Shown one piece after another: positions 21,615-33,550 of a stretch of DNA of 64,000 nucleotides. This DNA comes from Dipteronia dyeriana. Its lineage: Eukaryota > Streptophyta > Magnoliopsida > Sapindales > Sapindaceae. Location of the stretch: the NCBI GenBank assembly GCA_032871835.1, contig CM065301.1:19981291-20045290 (forward strand), read 5' to 3'. The notes beneath the pieces were generated by a model. It saw only the letters and a list, made by a program, of their open reading frames with translations, had not been told where the DNA came from and ran no database searches. Both the position numbers and the translations under genes were made by a program. How positions within the stretch are numbered: the stretch's first letter is position 1; each line of letters begins with the position of its first letter.

Positions 21615-23525
21615 TCATGAAACATGCGAGGGATGATAAGGAATTGGTATCAACCAAAGATCATCTTTTCTTTTGGTTGAAATACTGAAAGCCTCAGTCA
21701 TGTCCAAATCTTGATGTTTCATTCCATTAGGCAGTTTCCAATCAAAATGATAGAGCAACATTACAAGTTGAAGCTCCACATTGGTTAAAGCAAATCTAAT
21801 TCCAGCACAGATTCTTTTACCAGAACCAAATGGAATGTAATCAAAATTAGCCCCCATATAGTCAATAGACGAATCAATGAATCTTTCTGGAATAAAGCTT
21901 TCAGGTTGAGTCCAATATTCAGGACTTCTTGCAATGGCCCAAGCATTGACAATGATTTTGGCTCCAATGGGTATGTCAAATCCATTAATCACACAATTCT
22001 GGGCACATTGTCTTGGAACTAACAAAGGAGCAGGAGTGTGTAATCTCATAGTCTCTTTAATGACCAGCTTCAAGAATGTCATTTCATTTATGCTTGTTTC
22101 ATCCACCTTTGCTTTTTTGTTGAACACTTCTCCAACCTCATCTTGTGCCTTTTTAAGTATTGTTGGATTTTTCATTAGTTCTGCCATTGCCCAATCTACA
22201 ACTGTGACCGATGAATCACTACCAGCACTAAATATTTCCTGCAAATAATCCATGAATCTGAATTAAATCATTAAGCAGAAAAGTAACGCTAAGTACGTAC
22301 ACAGTCCAAAAAATTGCTCAAATTCATTGCCTAAATGGTGTTGTAAGCTGATTTGTAACTACCATGTCATTGACCCCCGATTCTAAGCAGAAATGTGCTT
22401 CGAGATATAGAAGATGAATAAGGTGAAATTTCTTGTCACTCTAGACATGCTCTCACACTCACCTTATGATTTTCAGATGCAATAAGTCAAGTTTCAGGGG
22501 TAAAAACAAACAAATAACCAGAACAAAGTATATTGAGACTATTCAACGTGGATTTGGCTTAAATATCAGCTTTGTCGATGATGTATAAGAACATATATAA
22601 GACGGTGAAATATACTTACCCAAATTATTGCTTTAATGTCATCTGTAGTTGGGCGAAATTCAGAATGACCATGCTCTTGAATTTTCAAAAGAACATCAAC
22701 CAGATCTTTATTTTCTTCATGGTTGTCAAACTCTAAATTAATTGCCTTGCGTTGTCTGTGTTCATCCATGATGTTTTCAAGTATTCTGTCATTTTCTTGA
22801 TGCATTTCTTCTAGTTGAGACTTGATTCCATTGATCCATTGAAGCAACTTAATGGATGGAAACAAATCCGCAATGTTAAATCCCGCCGCCAACGTTACAA
22901 CTTTCTTGAGAATGGATGTGAACTTTTCTCGGTCTTTGCATTTCTTACCAAATGCTGCCCTTGTAATGATATTTGATGTACACAAGTGAAATTTATTAGT
23001 AAAGTTAATCGGCGATCCTGCTTTCGAAGCAATCCAATTACCTAGATCAGAAACTTCTTCTTCTCTTATTGATCGGAAATATTGGACTCGCGTTGGACTT
23101 AAAAGCTGATTCATGCAAAGTTTTCTTAGTTGTCTCCAATAATCACCATATGGTACTAAGCCAATACTTTTACAATCATATGTAATGATTTTGATGGCAA
23201 GAGTAGTTGCTCTTGTTGCAAAGATAGTTTCGTGAGTTTTCATCACTTGTTTGGCAAATTCAGGAGAAGAAACAACAATGGTGGAAACTTGTCCAAGTTG
23301 TAGGTGTATTAGGGGTCCATATTTGTTGACCAAGTCTCTTAGTTGGTGATGAGGTAGAGAGCCAACAAGCTGGTGCAAATTTCCAATGAGAGGCAATTTC
23401 CATGGCCCTGGTGGTAGATTTAAAGTTGTGTGTTTGGTTTTGGATTTCTTTCCTATTTTGAGAAGAATGAATAGAAAGATAACAAGAGAAGCGAAAAGGA
23501 TTGAGGAGGGAAATTCAAGCTCCAT
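21615..23525 (-). CDS. CYP71: Cytochrome P450, CYP71 clan (CYP71D-like), two exons, intact
   Basis: Exon 1 is 23525-22620 (302 codons, donor GGGTAAGT). Exon 2 is 22238-21615 (acceptor tttgcag), a phase-0 junction giving 509 residues, the normal family length. In order: a hydrophobic N-terminal anchor (about residues 8-24); proline hinge PPGPWKLPLIGN; the helix-C motif WRQLRK; I-helix AGSDSS right after the junction (usual AGxDT, so Ser replaces Thr); ExxR in ETMRLH; PERF; and the heme loop FGSGKRICAG with its Cys ligand. It would be an ER-bound monooxygenase. CYP71D-type enzymes oxidise terpenoids, flavonoids or alkaloids, but the substrate cannot be read from sequence. A TATA-like box is at 23574-23580. 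No stop or frameshift is seen; the nearest relative family (CYP71D, AV, BL) is my judgement from overall sequence. Confidence 0.93.
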
Positions 23526-23573
23526 AACAAAAATGGAGGATAGAGAGGATTGTAGTATAATGCAGTTTTAAGA

Positions 23574-23580
23574 ATTTATA
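23574..23580 (-). promoter_or_regulatory. TATA-like box of the P450 gene
   Basis: TATAAAT on the minus strand, about 50 bases upstream of the ATG at 23525. It allows a short leader of roughly 20 bases. Confidence 0.5.
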
Positions 23581-23589
23581 CGTGGTTAT

Positions 23590-25245
23590 GACTTTTTTGG
23601 TTTGATCACGTCACTTCATATATAATCATATATAATTTACATACGATAATATTAAAATTTAATATTATTTTATCATGATTATATATAATTTATATATGAT
23701 AATATTATACATACGATCATATACCGATCATATACTAATCACATACGATCACATAGAGCAATATTCTATATATTCGGAAGTACCGTACACCGGTGTCACA
23801 TGCAACAATATTCATGTAGTAGTTCTTTGAAAATATCGTTTTCTTTTGATAGAATTTGGTCCCCACCATACAAAAATACAAATGAGCTGTTTTAGCTAGA
23901 TTGACACCAACCAAAATTCTTTAATTAATTATATATATTAGAGAAAATGGGGTATATAGTACTTTTTCATTTTTAACTTGTACAATTATTACAATTTTAA
24001 TAACTCTTATTTTAATAGTATCAAAGTAGGTGACGAAACCAACATGCCTTGTATGCATATTTCTCTCTTTCTTCACATTCTCTCTTACAGACTCTCTCTC
24101 TCTCTATCCTCTTTTGTTGTCTAAAGAACGAACACTTCGATGGGGCTGAGTTGACGAGAGTTCTCAACCACAAAACAGTGACAATTGAAGACAATATTTC
24201 TAAAAAAAAGTCCTTTTATTAGGGTTTTGTTTTCAAATTTGATATTGTTTATTAGTGATATTAATTTTGTTTGGATTGATTTTGAGTTTTGATTATGAAT
24301 TTGTTGTCAATTTGATGTGAATGGTGAGTATGTTGAATCTGAATAATGGTTTGTTTGAGTCTTGAATTGGTGGGTTTGTGATTGAGTTTGTCGAATCGGA
24401 GAAGATGAACAGTAGCAGAAGTTGAGATTTTTTTTTATTTCGAGACTTATTTATGCATATATACTCGAGACTTATTACTCTTATTCGAGACTTAATTTAT
24501 GAATACACGAGACTTATTACACGAGACTTATTACACTTATTCGAAACCTAATTTATGAATACTTATTTGCTCAATTTCCAGACTTATTTATGGATACTGA
24601 AACTTATTCATACGTTTTTGAGACTTATTAATGCTTTTTAAAGACTTATTACGATTATTCGAGAATTACTCAGGAATTTTCAAGACTTATTCATACGTTT
24701 TTTGAGTCTTGATTCATGAATTTTCTAGACTTATTCTATTCGACATCCATCACCGGTGAAAGTGACAAGCAGAGGATGGCGCCGGTTGACTCCAGAGATA
24801 GTTGGATCTAGAGGATTGAAGGACATTGAGTTCGTTGGCGTCATCGGTTTCGTCATATTCGCAACGGATCGTCATAGATGTGACGATGAAGATTTGATGA
24901 CGGTTCGAGTTTGGCTTCGCTTCTCTCTCTACACAGTTCGAAACTATAAACGAACGCTTCGGTTACAATGATTGGCACCCGACGAACGTTTTCTCGGTGG
25001 TTTTGTTGGTCAATTCACCGATCAGCGACGGTAACTCCATTGAAGCTCCATCAATGAAGGTTTTTGAAAAAAGAAAAGGAAAAAAGGAAAAAAAGTAAAG
25101 AACTGATAAGAGAAAAGAATAGAAGAGATGGGGTATTTTTATCCAAATTCTATCTTTGGTGCTATTTAAACTAGTGTTATTAAAGTGATGTTAATTGTGC
25201 AAATCAATCCCAAAAAAGTGCTGTATATTTTTTCAACCCAATATA
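23590..25245. other. P450 upstream region: AT repeats and a GAGACTTATT-rich block, no gene
   Basis: 23610-23770 holds short repeats of atatataatttacata and catacgatcat. From about 24430 to 24740 the word gagacttatt recurs at least eight times in different contexts. It is the reverse complement of the run at 9885-10050. CT-rich tracts lie near 24060-24110. A 71-codon frame at 24756-24971 has no recognisable domain. Confidence 0.45.
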
Positions 25246-25254
25246 TTATTGGTC

Positions 25255-25435
25255 ATTTTCTCTTCAGTGCGCATTGATGCACTGATATAGAATACATCAG
25301 TGCATTGCATGTGGACTATAAATTATGGATAAACAATGACAAGTGTATACACATTGGTTCAAAACAATTGAATTTAATGGTTTATATTTAAGACACTGAT
25401 ATATATATTTATCAATACGAACTGAGGAGAAATTT
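25255..25435. mobile_element. MITE with CACTGATAT inverted ends, copy 1
   Basis: The ends ttctcttcagtgcgcattga and its imperfect inverse near 25420-25435 (caatacgaactgaggagaa) frame a conserved interior (gcatgtggactataaatta). Relatives lie at 25483-25652, 31402-31590 and 40098-40267. The target duplication is obscured by AT-rich flanks. Confidence 0.6.
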
Positions 25436-25482
25436 TTAAAATTTTTCATACATATATATATATATATATATATTATAATCTC

Positions 25483-25652
25483 TTTTTCCTCAATACGTAC
25501 TGATATAAAATACATCAATGCATTGTATGTGGACCATAAATTATGGATAAAGACCGGTAAGTGCATACACATTGGATCAAATCAATTGTATCTAATGGTT
25601 CTTATACAATACACTGATATATATTTATTAATATGCACCGAAGAGATTTTTT
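25483..25652. mobile_element. MITE with CACTGATAT inverted ends, copy 2
   Basis: Interior gtatgtggaccataaatta and ends tcaatacgtactgat / aatatgcaccgaagaga match copy 1 in the same order. The two lie in tandem, separated by an (AT)n tract (25450-25474). Confidence 0.6.
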
Positions 25653-25674
25653 ATTTTATTTTATATATATATAT

Positions 25675-26070
25675 GAGGAAATTGAAAGAAATAATCAAAA
25701 AAATTATTGGTTTATTGTTTTTAGCCATAACTTTATATTTTATTATATTTTTCATTTTTATCCTTGAACAGACAAGATTGCCCTTCATTTTCGTCTTTAC
25801 TTCACTCACCCAAAAATTTGAAAATCAACTAACATGCAACTTGAAAATTATTGTCAATTTGACATATAAGTTGAAAGTCAATTGATATGTAATTTAAAAC
25901 TTGATTGTCATATAACTTGAAAATTTTAGGGATAATTTTATGTCAAGTGAAGTAAAATTTAGGAGTAGTTTTATCCAAAAATGATCAAAAATGATAAAAA
26001 CAATAAAATATAAATTGGTGGCTAAAAACAATAAACCGATAATTTTTTTGATTATTTATGAATTCACTCT
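25675..26070. mobile_element. Element W: 396-bp non-autonomous Mutator-like element
   Basis: The left end begins GAGGAAATTG (type 1) and the right end is the inverse of GAGTGAATTC (type 2). Both continue into gtttattgtttttagcca and its complement. The same two end types bound the larger elements X and Y, so this is probably a deletion derivative of that family. The interior repeats words like caacttgaaaatt and has no gene. A target duplication could not be confirmed. Confidence 0.6.
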
Positions 26071-28509
26071 TATTTATTATTTACAAGGGTGAATTTATAA
26101 AGAGTCAAAAAATTTATCAATTTATTGTTTTTAGCCACTAATTTATTTTTTATTGTTTTTATCATTTTTTATCATTTTTAGACAAAAATATCCATAAACT
26201 TGAAAATTAAAAAAAAAAAAAAAGTTTTCAAACCATCGTTTTTTTTTGTTAAGGTTAAGTTATATTAGGCAAAACAAAAGAAAGAGAGAGAAAGGAAGAG
26301 AAAAATAGATAAAAATGTTAAGTTCGTCGCACCTCACGTCGTTGCCGCCGCTCTCGCCGAATCCACCACCACACCTCTCGCCGAATCCACCGCTCTAGGT
26401 CGTTGATACCGTCTCAGCTACAGTCCACCACTGCTACTGCCCTCGTTCGTCGAAGCCGCTGCTCTTGGTCGTCAACGTTGTCGCCCTCGCTCTTCGATCA
26501 TCAAATCTGGTTAGTTTCATAGAAGTTTAATCCTCTGTTTTTCAATCAAAGGTAGCTTCAATAATTATATGGATTTAATCCCCTGATCTTGGGTTTGTGT
26601 TTTGCTCTTGTGAACCCTTTGTTTGTGATTGTCCTTAATTTTGTTAGATAAATCTGATTGGGTGTGAATTGTGGTTTTTGATGGGTTTACATGGATGATA
26701 CAATTAGAATAATTGCGGTATAAGGACCAGAAACACTAATTGTTTATTGATGGTGAAAATCACATTTTGGAAAGGTCATTTGAACTTGAACTTAATTTTC
26801 ATTAGAGTACCATTTGGTTGAACAACCGTGTCATTTGTGTTTTCTCTTTTCTGTATTTTTGTGAATTATTGTCAGCATGTTATGCACTTATACTAGGTTT
26901 GAATATCTCAGTGATTTTATAGTTAGGATAAAAATGTACTTATCTTGCTATTATGAGTAAAATTAAGGCAAATTTCTGGTTTAGTGGGAGCTAGGTGTTG
27001 TTGTGAGATACTTAATTGGTTTGCTTTTAAATTTGTATGACTTGAAACTAGTATATCAAAAGGACGGATTTAGTTGGTTTTCTGGGAGCTGGATGTTTCC
27101 ATTGGATGCCATGTCTAAGCTGTTTCCTCACTAAATTTAAATTATAAAATTGGTATATCAAGGTGAGTTTTGTGTCTAAAAGTTTGCCTTAGAGTGATTA
27201 AGTCTTTATTCTCTTTATCTTAATTGGTGAAGGACTCTCATTTTGCTATTAAGAGTGATTTCCTGGCTTAAATCATTTTGGATCTGATTGATGTTGAAGT
27301 AATTCTTATGGTTTTTTCTTTCAGTTTGACTAGTATTTTTATTTTTATTTTTAAAAATAGTTTGACTAGTATCTTTAATATTGTATTTGGAAACCATAAT
27401 ATCATAATTAATCATGAGAAGGGAGAGCATATTTTTCATTACCCAACTATGCTAGTTGTATTTGGTTTTCATGTATTATATTTTCATTACCCAGATATAT
27501 GTTCATGTTGATTGTGTAATGATGCAAAAATTAATGAAGAATTTACTAGTTTCCGAAAAAAGATTTATGAAACATAGAAATATTAGTATTCTTTGATACA
27601 ATATGCATTATATTTTAAGTAATCAACAAGCACATGAGTTATTTTGTAATTCTTTTTCTCATTGCATTTTTTTTGTTCTGGTATAAGTAATCAACATAAA
27701 ACACCATTTTAAGCAGAAAAATCTGATGACAATTGATTTATATAAGTAATTGATCTTCAAGTTATCTGGAAAAGAATTGGATTATGTGTGTGTGTGTGTG
27801 ATTAATAAGTAATTATCTTGTGTTCTCAGGAAGAATTTGGTGCTTTTTTAAGGATACATCTTTTTCAGGATTTATCTTAATTGGGAAGGTGTATTGGTTA
27901 ACTTTGTACATTTTTGGGCTGGTTTTGTCTATATTCTTTTGTTGGGATACTGTACATTGAAAGTATAGTTTTGGACAGTAATTATTGGTGCCCTTATATA
28001 GACTTAGGAGCTCCTTCTTGGCTTGTTTAGTCATTTTAGTTGAAAAAAGTTAGGCACGTTGCATGAACTGAAGTACTGAACCTACTCATTTGTCTGAACT
28101 TGTAGTCATGCCATTTATTTTCAATGTTTATAGATTTGCACCGACACTGCATATGCATATGGATAGGTATTGTGAATTTGTGATGTGTAATGAGTTAATA
28201 ACCTCTTAAATAAATATTTGATGGTTCGTCTATAGCTGAGGCCTTTAACTTCAAACCTTGCCTTGCTGAGCTTCTTGCATTCTTTCCTTATCATTCAACA
28301 CCATCACCATCAGCTTAGCCCTATGTATATCCAATAGCTTAGTTCTTTTCACTTATTATTGGCATGTGATTTGAATTGGATTTACTCTTCTAGTTCACTC
28401 TTCAGTGTTGTATCAATATTTTTTGTATTCACTTTTTTGTAACTGTCATAGACACTAATGCGATTTTTTATGTGATTTTGTAGATGGACAATATAAATTG
28501 ATTTTGTAG

Positions 28510-28635
28510 ATGGACAATATAAATTATGAGCATTTTCTCATAAAATCTAGGAATTCGTGGATAAAAAAAGACACCACTAACTTATATTGCAATTTGAATA
28601 GCCTTCTGGATATTGTAAAGGTTCTCCGAATATAG
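28510..28635 (+). pseudogene. DUF1985-gene N-terminal exon remnant, copy 1 (in element X)
   Basis: A 41-codon frame from ATG (28510), MDNINYEHFLIKS..., ends in a TAG. It is clearly a duplicate of the start of the frame at 29337 (NYEDFLIK, LYYNLN, DIVKVLR in both). A 26-bp tandem duplication (gattttgtagatggacaata) lies directly at its start. It lacks the TCFGH part of DUF1985. Confidence 0.55.
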
Positions 28636-28739
28636 TGTACCGACAAATAGATAACTTGTTGGAAGCAAATCATCGTTGTTTTCGAAGTTGATACGTATAT
28701 GTATGAAGTTGTGTACAAAGTCATGTAACTTTATTATCA

Positions 28740-30660
28740 GCTGTCATGTAACAACACTAGAATTTTATTTTGAAATCATTGTCTTTCCAATATATAGATC
28801 GGTATGAACAGACATGTAACTTAAGAATCAGTTGGCATGTAACTTAAGGGCCAACTAACATGTAACTTTTTAACTGACACCGGAATGTAACAACTTTGGA
28901 ATTTTATTTTAAAATTAATGTCTTTCCAAAAACGTCATCGTTGTTTTATTTTGATGTGTCGTTGTTTTTAGGAATGGGGAGCCAAAAAGGTCTTCAGGTT
29001 TAGAGAGAATATGGCACTAGAAGTTTTTATAAATAGTGTACCAACATATTGATAACTTTGATGATATGCCATTGTTGTTTTTGAAGTGTATGAAATCTAT
29101 GAGTTGTTCATTTTATATTAAAACTTTTGGAATTATATTTGAAAATCAATCTTTAAAAATTGGAATTTAGTCTGAGTTGACATGTAATATTCGAAATAAC
29201 TGGCATGTAAATTAATAAAGCATTGGCTTGTAACTTTTTAACCAACACCAGCACGTAACAATACTGGAATGTTATGAAATGAATGTTTTTCTTTTTTTAA
29301 TGTTTGATAGTTATAATTTATGGTTCAATTTTGCATATGGAAGTTTTAAATTATGAGGATTTCCTCATAAAACCGTAGAGTTTGTGGATAAAAAAGTCAA
29401 CCATGAACTTGTATTACAATTTGAATGGGGTCCCAGATATTGTGAAGGTTCTAAGAAAAGTAAGAGAATTACCTGAGTTGCGGACCACTTGTTTTGGGCA
29501 CCTACTTGCTATCCTTAAAGAGTTGGAGTTTTTCTGCGGAGTACTACATAATTTGTTGTTAAGACAAATAGCATGAAACTTGATTTTTTATAAACATGTA
29601 ACTAAGTTCTGTATTGGCATGCAACTTTAATATCAACTGGTATGTAACTTTAAAATTGTGTATGAAAATACTCTTCCGAATACGGTGACATGTAACTTCA
29701 TTATTGATTAGCATTAACTTCAATATCAATTGTCATGTAACTTATAGCATGCAACGTCAGTATCAATTGGCATGTAACTTTATTTTCAACTATCATATAA
29801 CTTCAAATTATACTGACGTGTAACTTCAAATTATACTGACGTGTAACTTCTGACATGTAATAATATTGAAATTTTATTTTGCAATCGGTGTCTTTCAACC
29901 GTGAAAGTCATGTGCAAATGACATGTAATTTCAAATTATACTGGCATATAACTTTCGGTATGTATTAATGTTGAAATTTTAATTTAGAATTGATCTTTCA
30001 ACTGTGAAAGTCATGTTCAACTGACATGTAACTTCATTTTCAATTAGCATGTAACTTCAAATTATATTGACATGTAAAAATACTGATCGAACTACATGTA
30101 AATTTATTCAATACTGGATTTGGTATTCAAAATAAATTTATTCAATAATGGAATCTAACTTAATAAAGTCTATAATACGAAATATAGTATTTCACCCATA
30201 CATATAAGAATGAAAACATCATTACTAATACGGTAAAACCTACGTTGTACCACCAACTTCTGATGCCAAACCATCATCTCGAAAGGAAACACTGTTAAAT
30301 GTAGCAAAACCCGATAGACCAACACATCCATGTCCTTCAACACTATCAAAACCATAACCCACTCCATGATTGCAATCTTCATCTTCTTGACTACCTCTGT
30401 CAATGTCGGGTATCGACCTATCATCCATGTTATCAGTGTCCGACGACTAACTGTAACATGGAATAAACTTTAATGTAAAGTCTACAATAACATGCATGTA
30501 ACATGGGTATAAAAAATTACAGTAGCTAGGTTTCACTCTAAATCTAAATTTCCAAATGACATGTAACTTACAAATACACTAGCATGCAACTTCATTATCA
30601 ACTGGTATGTAACTTTAACATAAACTGGTATGTAATAATTATGGGAACAAAATATCATAG
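28740..30660 (+). repeat. Dispersed CATGTAACTT minisatellite in element X
   Basis: The word catgtaact or close variants (catgtaatt, cgtgtaact, catgcaact) occurs more than twenty times, spaced 20-60 bases, with phrases such as aattatactgacatgtaac. It surrounds the second DUF1985 exon. The same word in the same sense relative to the element is tandemly amplified in element Y (minus strand, 35100-36140). Confidence 0.7.
29337..29576 (+). pseudogene. DUF1985 exon remnant, copy 2 (in element X)
   Basis: From ATG at 29337 the frame reads MEVLNYEDFLIKP, hits a TAG, then continues to 29576 with LRTTCFGHLLAI and GVLHNLLLRQI. These are the hallmark segments of the DUF1985 domain found N-terminal to Ulp1-like proteases in plant MULEs. 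The equivalent part of the 11249-19572 MULE reads FRVTCFGHFLDV...CHHILLRE. No protease domain is found downstream in X. Confidence 0.65.
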
Positions 30661-31101
30661 TAGCTGGGTTTCAATCTAAATTAACACCGTTCTCTTATTC
30701 TTCATATCAAACATAATGATCATTGTAAAAAAAACAAGTGGAAAAGCGATACATACCCTTGAAGAATGTCGTTTGGCTCCGGATATACTAGAGAGAGATG
30801 TATTCCAAGACAAAATTATCCACCAAAAATTAGCACTTGTGACCAACAATTTACACGAACAGAAAAGTTTAACGAAGTGGAATACCTGATTTCAATGAGC
30901 TAAATATCTCATGGGCACATATTTCCTACGTTGAAAGAAGAGAGAGATAGACCCACACACAAAGAATGAAGAACGAGTAAAAATTTGCACTGGTAGTGGA
31001 TGGACAAAAATGTTGAACGAACAGCCGAAGTGGACGATCCCAAGCAGAATGAAGTGGATGAAGTGAACAAGCAGAAATTTTGTGAGCAGAAATTTCGTGA
31101 A

Positions 31102-31146
<45 letters not shown>

Positions 31147-31354
31147 AAAATAGAATATCTAATTTGAAACAAAAAAATGGAGGGTTTCAGAAATAAGAGC
31201 TCAAAATTTTTAGGGGGAAATTTTGAGTGGAAAAAAGACAAAAGTAAGGGTATACTTATCACTTCAAGGCTAAAGATGCTAACTATAATATAAAATAAAT
31301 TTTTGGCTAAAAACAATAAATCAATAAACTTTTTGATCATTTTCTTGCAATTTC

Positions 31355-31401
<47 letters not shown>

Positions 31402-31404
<3 letters not shown>

Positions 31405-31590
31405 CTTTTCTCTTCGGTGCGTACTGATATAACTTATATCAGTGCGTTGTATGTTGACCATTGAATATGGAAAAACTTTGACAAGTGCATATAGTTTGAG
31501 TCAAAGTATGTAAATCTAACGGTCCATATAACACACTGATGAATTTCTGTATATCAGTGTGCATTGATTTGAAAATTTATGTATATATAT
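31402..31590. mobile_element. MITE with CACTGATAT inverted ends, copy 3
   Basis: Ends ttttctcttcggtgcgtactga / cagtgtgcattgatttgaaa, interior gcgttgtatgttgaccatt. It follows a (TC)n and (AT)n tract (31352-31400), part of which separates it from element X. Confidence 0.55.
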
Positions 31591-31944
31591 ATATAATATG
31601 GACGTCCCTTAACAAGGACTAGGGTAGGCCAGCTCATTCAAAAAATTACTATTTAAAATTTATTCAACTGATTTTATTTAAACCCAAATTAATCTATTCA
31701 GTTGATAGATTTTTCTAATAAAACTTATAGCGTTTTCTATATAAATAAAAGAGGAAATTGCAAGAAATGATCAAAAAGTATTTGCTTTATTGTTTTTAGC
31801 CACAAATTTATTTTTTATTATAGTTATCATCTTTAGGCTTGAATTGACAAGTATGCCCTCACGTTTGTCTTTACTCCACCAAAATTTCACTGTCTTGTTT
31901 CCTAAAACCCTCCAATTTGTCCTTACTTCATTTCAAAATCAAAT

Positions 31945-31949
31945 ATTCC

Positions 31950-31983
<34 letters not shown>

Positions 31984-32290
31984 GTAAACCGATTTTGGCA
32001 TTTTGTCTTTGCATTTCGTCTCTGCAATTCGTCTCCCTTCAACATACAGATCGTGTCTCTCTATTTCGTGTCTCTCCACTTTATCTCTCTCTTTATCAGT
32101 TCAACAGAAACCCAGCAACATTTTCGCTCTCTCTTCTCTTCAACCCAGATCTCATTCATTCTTTGTGTGTGTCTCTCTGTCTCTCATGAAGTGGATCTGA
32201 AACCCAGCGACAATTTGTCCAGGAATACATATCTCTCTCTCTCTCTTTCTTGAAGTAGATTCAGAGCCAAACGACTTTCTTGAAGGTATG
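31945..32290 (+). other. CT-rich leader-like segment in element Y
   Basis: It has (TC)n tracts at 31949-31983 and 32231-32251 and many tctctc words, ending at a GTATGT donor-like site after ttcttgaag (32284). It looks like a 5' untranslated exon of a captured plant gene. Open frames across it are low-complexity (Ser/Leu-rich) and are not taken as coding. Confidence 0.4.
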
Positions 32291-32696
32291 TATCCCTTTC
32301 CCATTTGATTTGTATAAGAATCATTATGTTTGATATAAAGAAAGTTAAACAAATCCAAGCCGTTCTTCTTCTTTGTTTCAAATTTTATCATGTTAAAATC
32401 AAATTCGTTTAATTGTTTGCTGCTTCTGATGTTGTTCAGAGCTGAAGAAAAAAGCCGTTTATAGTTTGTGGAGTGAGAAGGCTTTTTTGAAGCGATCGAT
32501 TAATGTAGGTAAGCTTTGGAAAGTCTTCGAATTCGAATTGTTAGAGAGTTAGGGATTCGATTTATGTTAGTGCTAGAATTTGATTGAGAGTTAGGTGAGG
32601 TTTATAATTTTTAATTTAACTTTTAGCTGCTAGTGTCAAAACCGGTCAAATTGGAATAACATATCAATAAATTTCTTTTCATTTCCATGTCTAAGG

Positions 32697-32790
32697 AGAG
32701 CTACATTGATAGAGGAAGAGTACAAGGGTGCTGGGGGAGAAATTTTGGTGGACAATAATGGTTGGCTGGTAACTCATACGGAACCTAAAG
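32697..32790 (+). pseudogene. ATG3: Captured exon of ATG3 (autophagy E2-like enzyme)
   Basis: One frame reads RATLIEEEYKGAGG then EILVDNNGWLVTHTEPK, ending at a GGTAAC donor. It corresponds to the segment of plant ATG3 just after the first beta-sheet region (xEEYEAAGGEVLVD...DGWLATHGKPK). ATG3 transfers ATG8 to phosphatidylethanolamine. Only this exon is recognisable. Preceding and following exons of ATG3, including the catalytic Cys part, were not found. It is flanked by intron-like sequence and lies on the strand opposite to the Ulp1 remnant. It is a transduplicated fragment, not a working gene. Confidence 0.72.
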
Positions 32791-33550
32791 GTAACTTCAG
32801 AGTAGCTGTTGCAATATTTAATTTGAAAGCAGCTGTAAAATGTTAACTAACCTCTGGGTTCAAATGAGAAAACTATTGGAAACCTGTTAATGTGTTTTAG
32901 AGAGCTTAATAGTTTTTGTGTTATTGAAAGTTTGCAAGAACATAAAATTCCCTAATCATTTTATAATTTATATATTTTTTGCTAATTGCACAATCACGAG
33001 CGTTTTCTTGTCTGGTAGTACATATGCATATACTTGTCAATGCGTCCTGCCATTAGTTCTATTCCTTCCTATGATAGTAGACTTTCTACTGATTCGCCAA
33101 TAGTATATCATTTGTAGTAACATCCCTAATATGGTAGCCTTTCAACTTTAGATTAACTTGTAAGAGGCCGGAGTGGGTTCAAATAGGTTTAAGTTTTTTA
33201 CTAATATAGAGGTAAAAACAGAAGGGCACTGATATGTATGTTACATGTAAATAGAAACAAGCTTTATTAATAATTCTTACTTCTTTCAATGTAAGTTGAT
33301 AAGTTGATAATGTTACATTTGCTGCTAATATGTTTTAACTTGCGGTTTTATAATTTAGAGTTTCTATACATGTTCAGTCATTATTTTATTGATCTTTGTG
33401 TGTGATCTCATAGAAATCATTCATATCAAACTCCTCATAATAACTTCATCACATTGGATGCTTAAAATGTTGTGCTTGTTACGTCCATAAATCAAGTAAA
33501 ATATGTGAAAACTTCTTCAGCATTTTAAGGCACTGATTTTTTTTTTCCAG

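Larger units (their letters stand above)
26087..31357 (+). mobile_element. Element X: 5.3-kb non-autonomous MULE with DUF1985 remnants
   Basis: The left end is type 2 (GGGTGAATTTATAAAG) and the right end is the inverse of type 1 (GCAATTTCCTC), i.e. inverted relative to Y. Its left interior (about 26330-26560, tcgttcgtcgaagccgctgc, ggtcgtcaacgttgtcgcc) matches the reverse complement of Y near 38060-38200. Plus-strand DUF1985 exon remnants follow at 28510 and 29337, then a long CATGTAAC-rich tract. No transposase is present. The right flank is a (TC)n/(AT)n microsatellite, which hides any target duplication. Confidence 0.65.

Noticed and set aside
26087..31357. Perfect 9-bp target duplication for element X
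   Set aside because: The left flank (ttatttacaa) and the right flank (TC repeats) do not match, so none is claimed.
31790..32391. Ser/Leu-rich frames around the CT repeats
   Set aside because: They come from (TC)n translated in several phases on both strands; treated as leader-like sequence.
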